Below, one piece after another: positions 1 through 6,661 of a DNA stretch of 64,000 bases. The notes beneath the pieces are model-generated. The model saw only the letters and a program-made list of their open reading frames with translations. It searched no databases and was not told the origin of the DNA. The DNA comes from Streptomyces roseofulvus. GTDB taxonomy: Bacteria; Actinomycetota; Actinomycetes; Streptomycetales; Streptomycetaceae. Made by a program: the position numbers and the translations under genes. Each line of letters starts with the position of its first letter. Within the stretch, counting starts at the first letter, position 1. The stretch is from NCBI RefSeq assembly GCF_039534915.1, contig NZ_BAAAWE010000001.1, positions 2,170,001 to 2,234,000 of the forward strand, read 5' to 3'.

Positions 1-1379
1 TGGCGCTGCTCGACGCGCCGTCGGCCGGGGCGCTGGCGGCGGCGCGCTCGGTGCTGGAGGCGATCGGGGCGGTGGACGCGGCGGGGAAGGCGACCGGGCG
101 GGGCGAGCGGATGGCCCGGCTGGGTCTGCATCCACGGCTCGGGCGGGCGCTGCTGGACGGGGCGGCCGAGGTGGGGGTGCGGCGGGCGGCCGAGGTGGTG
201 GCGCTGCTGAGCGAGGAGCCGCCGCGGGAGTACGGGGACGATCTGACGGCCGCCTGGCGCGCGGCCCGGCGGGGCGGGGACGGGTACGGGGTGCGCTGGC
301 GGGCGGAGGTGCGGCGGCTGGAGCGGGCGGCGGCCGCGGAGGGCGGTGCCGGGGAGAGGGGAGCCGGGGAAGGGGCGGCAGCCGGTGGTGCGGCCGGGGA
401 GGACTCGGTGGCGGGGGTGGTGACGGCGCTGGCGTTCCCGGAGCGGGTGGCGCGGGCGCGGGAGCGGGGCGGGCATCTGATGGTGTCCGGCAGCGGGGCG
501 CGGCTCGCGGAGGGCTCCGGGCTGCGGTCGGCGCCGTGGCTGGCGGTGGCGGTGGCGGACCGGACGGCCCGCGACGCGACGGCGCGGGTGCGGCTGGCGG
601 CGGTGGTGGACGAGGCCGTGGCGCGGCGGGCGGCGGGCCGGCTGTTCCGGTCGGGCGAGGAGGTGCGCTGGGAGGACGGCGATGTGGTCGCGCGGTCGGT
701 GGAGCGGCTGGGCGCGGTGGAGCTGACGGTGCGCCCGCTGGGGGCGGCGGCCGATCCGGTGCTGGTGCGGGAGGCGCTGCTCGACGGGTTGCGGCGGGAG
801 GGGACGGGGCTGCTGCGGTGGAGTCGGGAGGCGGTGGAGCTGCGGGAGCGGCTGGCGTTCCTGCGCGAGGCGGTCGGCGGAGCGTGGCCGGACGTGTCGG
901 AGGAGGCGCTGGTGGAGCGGGCCGAGGAGTGGCTGGAGCCGGAGCTGTCGCGGGCGGCGCGGCGGGCGGATCTGGGGCGGATCGACGCCGGGGAGGCGTT
1001 GCGGCGGCTGCTGCCGTGGGCCTCGGGCGAGGCGGGGCGGCTCGACGAGCTGGCCCCGGAGCGGATCGAGGTGCCGAGCGGTTCGCGGATCCGGGTGGCG
1101 TACGGGGAGGGGCGGCCGGTGCTGGCGGTGAAGCTGCAGGAGATGTTCGGGCTGGACGGGACGCCGACGGTGGCGGGGGTGCCGGTGCTGGTGCACCTGC
1201 TCTCCCCCGCCGGCCGGCCGGCGGCGGTCACGGCGGATCTGGCCTCGTTCTGGCGGGAGGGCTACCGGGCGGTGCGGGCGGAGCTGCGGGGGCGGTACCC
1301 GAAGCATCCGTGGCCGGAGGACCCGTCCTCGGCGGAGCCGACCCGGCACACGAGCGCGCGGCTCAGACGGGAGGGCTGA
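1..1379 (+). CDS. hrpB: ATP-dependent helicase HrpB, C-terminal part (5' end outside window)
   Basis: The reading frame is open from base 3, so the gene starts before the window; about 458 C-terminal residues are visible. HrpB is a DEAH-box RNA/DNA helicase-like ATPase whose cellular role in bacteria is poorly defined. The visible part lacks the Walker motifs and covers the HA2-like and HrpB C-terminal regions. The last 60 residues carry the family's end signature, including FWREGYRAVRAELRGRYPKH followed by PWPEDP. An Ala/Gly/Glu-rich low-complexity insert (about bases 340-410) sits in the middle. The last 17 bases overlap the end of the convergent DUF3068 gene. Assignment from the C-terminal signature is firm; biological function is not. 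Confidence 0.9.
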   Translation, partial: ALLDAPSAGALAAARSVLEAIGAVDAAGKATGRGERMARLGLHPRLGRALLDGAAEVGVRRAAEVVALLSEEPPREYGDDLTAAWRAARRGGDGYGVRWRAEVRRLERAAAAEGGAGERGAGEGAAAGGAAGEDSVAGVVTALAFPERVARARERGGHLMVSGSGARLAEGSGLRSAPWLAVAVADRTARDATARVRLAAVVDEAVARRAAGRLFRSGEEVRWEDGDVVARSVERLGAVELTVRPLGAAADPVLVREALLDGLRREGTGLLRWSREAVELRERLAFLREAVGGAWPDVSEEALVERAEEWLEPELSRAARRADLGRIDAGEALRRLLPWASGEAGRLDELAPERIEVPSGSRIRVAYGEGRPVLAVKLQEMFGLDGTPTVAGVPVLVHLLSPAGRPAAVTADLASFWREGYRAVRAELRGRYPKHPWPEDPSSAEPTRHTSARLRREG

Positions 1380-2358
1380 CGGGCTCGCGTGCCGGCCCCG
1401 GGGCGGTTCCGGGGGCGGGGCGGCGGGAGCGGGCCTCCAGCCAGAGGGCGAGGGCGAGCAGGAGGAGGGCGAGGACGGTGAAGGTCCACGGCAGCCAGGA
1501 GACGAGGAGGAGGACGGTGGTGCGGTTGGAGGAGACCAGCTCGACGGTGTCGGCGACGTAGTCCTCCCTGATCTTCACGTGGCCGGCGAAGACGGTGACG
1601 GTGTCCTTGCCCGTGAGGGCCTTGGCGCCGCGGAGCTCCTCCTTGTGGATCTCCTCGCCGTTGACGGGGGCTCCGGTGACGGGCTCGACCCAGAACATGC
1701 GCTTGGTGGTGTACCAGCGGGTGAGGCCCATGCTCGCGATGACGTCGGGGGTGATGCCCTCGACCGGCATGGTCTTGGGCATGGGGACCCGGGTCCAGGG
1801 GATGGTCTGCTCGTAGTAGTAGACCTCCAGGCCACGGAAGGTGCGGGTGCCCACGTAGTGGATGGGGGACGAGGTGCGGGTCTGGGCGTCGAAGTAGAGG
1901 TAGTCGCGCTTCTCGGTGAGGAAGGGCCATTTGAACTCGATGCCCTCGCGGGTGACCGGGTCGCCGTCGACCATCTCGCCGGGGACGTTCACGGGTTCCT
2001 GGGTGTGCGCGTCGAACACGTACCGCTCGGGGATCTTGGACACCATCGCGCCGTCGGGCCCCATGACGTAGGAGAGGCCGTCCCAGACGACGACGTCGCG
2101 GTCGGTGCCGCGCTCGATCCGCTTCGACTCCTCCACGTTGCCCTTGAGGGTCTGGACGATCGTGATCTTCTCGACCTCGCGGGCCTTGAGGGTGCCGTAG
2201 TCGAGGAGGGTCGCGGGGCGGGCCTCCAGGACCATCTCCTGGTACTGGTTCGGCGGGATCTTGGCCAGCCGGGGGAAGGCGTACCAGCGCAGGGTGGGGG
2301 CCATGGCGGCGAGGAAGACCGCGAGGGAGAGGAGGACGAGGCTGGCTCGGCGGCGCAC
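1363..2358 (-). CDS. DUF3068 (PorA-family) membrane-anchored protein
   Basis: 331 aa, GTG start. An N-terminal hydrophobic segment (about residues 6-24) and a C-terminal one (about 281-312) flank a large extracytoplasmic domain, the usual layout of DUF3068 proteins. It contains typical family stretches such as KIPPNQYQEMVLEA and a WDGLSYVMGPDG block. The family is widespread in Actinobacteria and has no defined biochemical role. Its start lies 9 bases after the stop of the small upstream gene, so the two are probably cotranscribed. Its stop overlaps the 3' end of hrpB on the other strand. Confidence 0.85.
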   Translation of the reverse strand: MRRRASLVLLSLAVFLAAMAPTLRWYAFPRLAKIPPNQYQEMVLEARPATLLDYGTLKAREVEKITIVQTLKGNVEESKRIERGTDRDVVVWDGLSYVMGPDGAMVSKIPERYVFDAHTQEPVNVPGEMVDGDPVTREGIEFKWPFLTEKRDYLYFDAQTRTSSPIHYVGTRTFRGLEVYYYEQTIPWTRVPMPKTMPVEGITPDVIASMGLTRWYTTKRMFWVEPVTGAPVNGEEIHKEELRGAKALTGKDTVTVFAGHVKIREDYVADTVELVSSNRTTVLLLVSWLPWTFTVLALLLLALALWLEARSRRPAPGTAPGPAREPVSPPV

Positions 2359-2367
2359 GGGGGCTCC

Positions 2368-2508
2368 CTACTTCTTCGGGCCGGGGTCGGCGGTGAGCAG
2401 GGGTCTGGGCGAGGTGGGTCCGTCGGGCGGCAGATCGACCACGGAGACGAGCAGGACGAAGAGCAGGACGGGTACGAGTCCGATGGCTGCGGCGACGAGG
2501 GCGCGCAT
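2368..2508 (-). CDS. SPW_0924-type small membrane protein
   Basis: 46 aa, ATG start. The sequence begins MRALVAAAIGLVPVLLFVLL, a single hydrophobic helix, followed by a short Pro-rich tail ending in DPGPKK. This matches my recollection of the conserved Streptomyces SPW_0924 family of tiny proteins, which have no known function. It is immediately upstream of the DUF3068 gene (9 bases between stop and start), so the two may act together at the membrane. A GGGAGG-like stretch precedes the start. The recognition is by sequence look and gene neighbourhood only. Confidence 0.75.
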   Translation of the reverse strand: MRALVAAAIGLVPVLLFVLLVSVVDLPPDGPTSPRPLLTADPGPKK

Positions 2509-2610
2509 GTCGGCCTCCCGGCAGGTGATCTGATGGGTCGTCAGGGCGGGGGCACCGTAGCAACGCGACCGTGAGATGAGAACAGCCCGTGGCGGGACGG
2601 ACGGAAACGC

Positions 2611-2654
2611 GCGCCGCCCCCGGCGTCCCGGGAGGGACGCGGCGGGGGCGGCGC
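2611..2654 (-). terminator. Hairpin terminator after the lytic transglycosylase gene
   Basis: Inverted repeat GCGCCGCCCCC / GGGGGCGGCGC plus an inner GCGTCC / GGACGC stem around a CGGGAG loop. It lies 20 bases beyond the transglycosylase stop. There is no T-tract, which is normal for Streptomyces terminators. Confidence 0.6.
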
Positions 2655-2673
2655 GGAGGAGGGGTGGCGCGGA

Positions 2674-4542
2674 TCAGCCGGTGGGCGACGGGCTGGTGGA
2701 CGGCGAGGACGACGTGGAGCCGGACGCGGTGGGCGCGGGCTCGGTGGTCGGCGCCGGGTCCGGGGTCGGCTCGGTCGTGGGCGGCGGCGTGGTGGCCGGG
2801 GCGGTGACGGTGAGCGTCAGCTTCACCGTGCCGCCGCCGGGCGCGGTGAGCCAGAGGACGTAGTCGCCGGCCTTCTCGCCCGCCACGAGGTCGCCGATGG
2901 ACAGCCGGCCCTGGGCATCGGTCTTCAGGACCCTGGTGCGGATCGGGTTGCCCGCGGCGTCCTTGCCGAAGGAGGGGCCGTCGGCGCTCTGCGTCGGCGC
3001 GTCCGTCGAGTCGGCGACCACCGCGGTGACGCTCACCCCGGCGGCGAGCGCGCCGCCGAGGCGGGCCTCGACCGTGACGCCGGCGTAGCCGGCGCCGGTC
3101 TGGGCGGTCAGGGCGGTGTCGCCGATCCGGGCGAGGGCGTCGGCCTTGCGGACCTCGACGGTCGCCTTCAGTTCGGCGGCCGGCAGGGAGCGGCCGGGGA
3201 CGGTGGCCCGGATGGTGAAGGGCTCGGCCTTCGCGCCGGCGCGGAGGGCGGGGGCCTTGGCGACGCCCCGCGCGTCCGAGGTGACGGTGACCGTGGTGGC
3301 GCCGGCGGGGAAGCGGGCGTCGGTGGTGGCGGGCAGCTCGAAGCGGACGCTGACACCGGCGACCGGGCGGCCCGAGGCGTCCACGGCGGTGACGGTCGCC
3401 GCCTGGGCGAAGGTGCTCTCGGTGACCGCGGTCAGCACCGCCGTGCCGGGCCTGAGGCGGGCGACCCGGAGCGTCGGCGGGACCTCGACGGGCGTGGCGA
3501 CGGGCGGCCGGGTGGGGTCGGTGGTCGGCGGCTTCGTCGGCTCGGTCGGCTTGGGCGCGGGCGAGGGCGGGGTGGTCTCGCTGGGCTTCGGCGCCGGCTT
3601 GTGCGGCGAGGGGCTTGTGCTCGGGGCGGGCGAGTCCGGCGAGGCGGATCCGGACGGGCGGACCGTCCGGCCGGTGACGGGCCGGTCGCTGCGGTCGACC
3701 GGGAGCACACCGGTGCCGTCCGGGACGGTGTGGGCGCCGCGCCCGTAGTACTCGAACCAGGAGAGGACGGTGTTCAGGTACTCCGTGGAGCGGTTGTAGC
3801 TGAGGATCGCCCGGTCGAGGTCGGCCTTGATGGCCAGGTTCCGGCCGCCGGCGCACAGGTACATGCCCGCGGCCTGGGCGGCGTCGTAGATGTTGTTGGG
3901 GTCCTTCTTCCCGTCGCCGTTGGCGTCCTGGCCCCAGGTGGCCCAGGTGGACGGGATGAACTGCATGGGGCCGACGGCCCGGTCGTGGGTGGTGTCGCCG
4001 TCGAAGGCGCCGTCGTCGGTGTCCGAGATGTTGGCGAAGCCGACCCCGTCGAGGACCGGTCCGAGGATCGGGGCGAGGGTGGTGCCGTTGGCGTCCACGC
4101 GGCCGCCGCGGGCCTGGCCGGACTCGACCTTGCCTATGCCGGCGAGGAGTTGCCAGGGCAGGTTGCAGGAGGGGTCGGTGGCGCGGACCGACGCCTCGGC
4201 GCGGCGGTAGGCGGCGAGGACGGTCGAGGGTATGCCGGCCGCGGCCGGGCCGGTGACGATCGGCACCGTGGGCGAGGTCGGCAGCGCGCCGGGCCGGTTC
4301 GGCGAGTTCAGCGGCGGCAGGTCGGTGTAGTACGGCGAGTCGCCGGTGGCCGAGCCGCCGTCGATGCCGCCGGCGGGGCTGGTGGCGTCGCCGGCGCCGA
4401 TGGCACGGTCGCCGTTGAGGTTGTCGGTGGGCGGCGGGATCGCTCCCGGCCCCTGCGAGGCGGCCAGCGCCGCGACCGCGGCCGCCACGATCGCTCCACT
4501 CGTGGCGCCCCTGCGCAGGCGGCGGCCGAATTGCGCTGCCAT
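2674..4542 (-). CDS. Secreted lytic transglycosylase (MltB/SLT type) with Ig-like C-terminal repeats
   Basis: 622 aa from the ATG at 4542, chosen because GGGGAGGGG sits 8 bases upstream; an in-frame start 36 bases earlier would overlap that site. Residues 1-34 look like a signal peptide (RRLRRG followed by an Ala-rich core). Residues about 100-300 are a peptidoglycan lytic transglycosylase domain: GIGKVESG gives a likely catalytic Glu140, and GPMQFIPSTW and AILSYNRS are family motifs. A Ser/Pro/Thr-rich linker follows, then about 200 residues resembling Big-1/invasin-type Ig folds (repeated VTAVDASGRPVAGVSV-like units), and a Pro/Thr/Ser-rich end. It cleaves peptidoglycan glycan strands outside the membrane. 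The C-terminal folds probably serve wall attachment or spacing. Confidence 0.85.
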   Translation of the reverse strand: MAAQFGRRLRRGATSGAIVAAAVAALAASQGPGAIPPPTDNLNGDRAIGAGDATSPAGGIDGGSATGDSPYYTDLPPLNSPNRPGALPTSPTVPIVTGPAAAGIPSTVLAAYRRAEASVRATDPSCNLPWQLLAGIGKVESGQARGGRVDANGTTLAPILGPVLDGVGFANISDTDDGAFDGDTTHDRAVGPMQFIPSTWATWGQDANGDGKKDPNNIYDAAQAAGMYLCAGGRNLAIKADLDRAILSYNRSTEYLNTVLSWFEYYGRGAHTVPDGTGVLPVDRSDRPVTGRTVRPSGSASPDSPAPSTSPSPHKPAPKPSETTPPSPAPKPTEPTKPPTTDPTRPPVATPVEVPPTLRVARLRPGTAVLTAVTESTFAQAATVTAVDASGRPVAGVSVRFELPATTDARFPAGATTVTVTSDARGVAKAPALRAGAKAEPFTIRATVPGRSLPAAELKATVEVRKADALARIGDTALTAQTGAGYAGVTVEARLGGALAAGVSVTAVVADSTDAPTQSADGPSFGKDAAGNPIRTRVLKTDAQGRLSIGDLVAGEKAGDYVLWLTAPGGGTVKLTLTVTAPATTPPPTTEPTPDPAPTTEPAPTASGSTSSSPSTSPSPTG

Positions 4543-4796
4543 ACCGTGCACCCCTCCCCAAATCGACTGGAACCGCACGCTCCCCGCGTGTGGCCTCAGG
4601 CGACCCTATGCGATGTCCGTATCACGGGACACCAGCACCTGACCGGGTTTCACGCTTTCGTCACCCCTTGGCCTCCCGTCGGCCGGACACGGAGGTCCGG
4701 ACTCCGGTGTCCCGGAGGCGTCGCGGGAACCGTCCGGACGGTGCGGCGCCTCTTGCCGGGCGGACCGATCATCCGTACGACCAGGAGGTTCCTTCC

Positions 4797-5681
4797 GTGC
4801 CCTTCACCCTGAGTCACGCCGCCGCGGTCCTGCCGGCCTTGCGGCGGGACGGGACCGCGCGCGGACCGCTCGTCGCCTCCGCCCTGGTCGCCGGCAGTTT
4901 CGCCCCCGACCTCACCTACTTCGCGGCGACGGTGGTGCCCGGGGCGATGGAGTTCGGGGAGGTGACCCACTCCCCCGCCGGGATCGTCACCGTCGACGTG
5001 CTCCTCGCGGCCGTCCTGGTGGGGCTCTGGCTGACGGTGCGTGAGCCGCTGGTGGGGCTGTTGCCGGGGCGGTGGCGCGGACCGGTGCACACGGTGGTGC
5101 GCGGGCGGCCGTGGCGGGGGCGCCGACCGGCCGGGCTCGCCCTCGCGTTCGCCGGGTCGGCGGCGCTCGGCGCGGCCACGCACGTCGTCTGGGACACCTT
5201 CACCCACATCGACCGGTGGGGGACGCGGACGATCCCGTTCCTGGCGGAGGTCGTGGCCGGGTTCCCGGTCTACCTGTACGCGCAGTACGGGGGTTCGGCG
5301 CTGGCGCTCGGTCTGCTCGGCTGGTTCACCGCCCGGGCGCTGCGGTCGGTGCCGGCCGGGACGGAGCCGTCCGCCGCGGTGCCGGTGCCGGGCCGGCGGG
5401 GGCGGCGGGCGGCGCTGCTGCTGATCGGGGGCTGTGTGCTCGCCGGGGTCGCGCACCGGGTGCTGCGCTGGGCGGCGTACTGGGGCTGGGGCCGGATCGA
5501 GACCCCGCTCGACATCATCCCGACCGCCTGTTTCGGGGCGGGCGCGGGGCTCGTCGCGGGGCTGCTGCTGTACGGGACGGCCGCCCGGCTGCGAGGGCGG
5601 GGAGCGGCCCAGGCCCCCGCTCCGGCAGGGGAAGAAGTCCCGGCCGACCGGGCGGCGCGCTCCCGTCCGGGCGTTCGCTGA
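4797..5681 (+). CDS. DUF4184 family integral membrane protein
   Basis: 294 aa. The GTG at 4797 is preceded by AGGAGG with 8 bases spacing, and the protein then begins PFTLSHAAAVLP, the family's usual start. About six hydrophobic segments are visible. Conserved His/Asp positions (LSHAA, THVVWDTFTHIDRW) recall the metal-dependent-hydrolase-like layout of DUF4184 proteins, also compared with YfhO/YdjM-type membrane hydrolases. No function is established. The gene is divergent from the transglycosylase across about 250 bases. Its last 167 bases overlap the 3' end of the convergent serine hydrolase gene. Confidence 0.8.
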   Translation: MPFTLSHAAAVLPALRRDGTARGPLVASALVAGSFAPDLTYFAATVVPGAMEFGEVTHSPAGIVTVDVLLAAVLVGLWLTVREPLVGLLPGRWRGPVHTVVRGRPWRGRRPAGLALAFAGSAALGAATHVVWDTFTHIDRWGTRTIPFLAEVVAGFPVYLYAQYGGSALALGLLGWFTARALRSVPAGTEPSAAVPVPGRRGRRAALLLIGGCVLAGVAHRVLRWAAYWGWGRIETPLDIIPTACFGAGAGLVAGLLLYGTAARLRGRGAAQAPAPAGEEVPADRAARSRPGVR

Positions 5682-6546
5682 TCCGGGACTCCGGGGTGAA
5701 GCCGCGGGCGGCGGGGGCGCCGGAGAGCCGGCGGTGGACGGCGGCGGAGACCCGCTCCAGGGTGCGGACGCCGTGGCTCATGACGGCGTTGTCGTGGCTG
5801 AGCAGGGCCATCCGGTAGTCGGCGGCCCCGGCGGCGGAGCCCGTACCCCGGACGATGCCGACGCTGTGGACGCGCCAGCCGTGGGTGGCGCGGGGCAGCC
5901 AGCCGTTCTTGAGGTGGACCTTGACCGTGCGGGGCGCGCCCGCGGTGACGCCCCACGCCTGGCTCGCCACGACCTGGCCCATGAGGGCGAGGGCCCGGGG
6001 GTGCCGGGAGACGGCGGCGAGGAGGGCGAGCTGGTCGCGGGCGGTGGTGCGGGTGAGGCCCCAGTAGCGGTCGTGGCCGGGGACGGTGTCGCGGGCGCCG
6101 GCCGCGCGCAGGACGCGGTCGAGGCGGGCGCGGGAGAGGCCCTGCCAGAGCGCGGCGGCCGCGGCGTTGTCGGAGCGGGTGATCATCGCCTTGAGGCGCC
6201 GGGTCTCCAGGGTGGTGGGCCGCCGGCCGAGTTCCGCCGCGCGGCCGAGGACGGCGTGCAGGATCAGGACCTTGGCGACGCTGGCGGAGTCGTAGCGCCG
6301 GGTGTCGTCGAGCCGGCAGCGCAGTCCGCGCGCGGGGGCGTGGACGGCGACGGCGACCGTGCCGGCGCGGCCGGCGAGCGCGGCGGTGATGTCCCGGGAG
6401 AGCCGGGCGGCGAGGTCCGGCTCGCGGGCCGAGGCGCAGGCGGCGGGCGGCCGCTGGGCCTCGGCGGGCGGGGCGGTGCCGGCGGCCGCCAGCAGGGCGC
6501 CGAGCAGGGCCCAGCCGCGCAGCCGGGAGCGGCGGATCGTGATCAC
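5515..6546 (-). CDS. Secreted serine hydrolase (class A beta-lactamase/PBP-like fold)
   Basis: 343 aa if the GTG at 6546 is used; upstream GTG codons (to 6606) are possible because no ribosome binding site decides. An N-terminal signal peptide (RRSRLRGWALLGALLAAAG, cleavage near AEA) is followed by a penicillin-recognising fold. The motifs are SVAK (Ser89, Lys92), SDN (125-127) and KNG (213-215), so the nucleophile, second and third motifs are all present. It could act on beta-lactams or on peptidoglycan peptides; sequence alone does not decide. The C-terminal 55 residues are Pro/Arg-rich and lie antisense to the end of the DUF4184 gene, so part of that tail may be an extension by late stop codon. 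Confidence 0.8.
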   Translation of the reverse strand: MITIRRSRLRGWALLGALLAAAGTAPPAEAQRPPAACASAREPDLAARLSRDITAALAGRAGTVAVAVHAPARGLRCRLDDTRRYDSASVAKVLILHAVLGRAAELGRRPTTLETRRLKAMITRSDNAAAAALWQGLSRARLDRVLRAAGARDTVPGHDRYWGLTRTTARDQLALLAAVSRHPRALALMGQVVASQAWGVTAGAPRTVKVHLKNGWLPRATHGWRVHSVGIVRGTGSAAGAADYRMALLSHDNAVMSHGVRTLERVSAAVHRRLSGAPAARGFTPESRISERPDGSAPPGRPGLLPLPERGPGPLPALAAGRPSRTAAAPRRAPRPPRNRRSG

Positions 6547-6661
6547 GCTCCCCAGTCTCGGGAGCGCTGCCGCCCGGCCGCCCCCGGAGTGCGCCACCTG
6601 GCGCACACGCCGGTGGCCGCACCCCCGCGCGGCGGTGCGGCCACCGGTGGAGCGCCGTGGG

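Noticed and set aside
1262..4561. Very long open frames opposite and across known genes (for example 1099 codons here and 1363 codons at 26465-30556)
   Set aside because: They have Arg/Pro/His- or Gly/Ala/Val-rich composition typical of wrong frames in high-GC DNA and overlap genes with clear motifs.
4543..4796. Riboswitch (c-di-AMP type) before the lytic transglycosylase
   Set aside because: Such switches precede cell-wall hydrolase genes in Streptomyces, but I could not find the conserved core in the 254-base leader.
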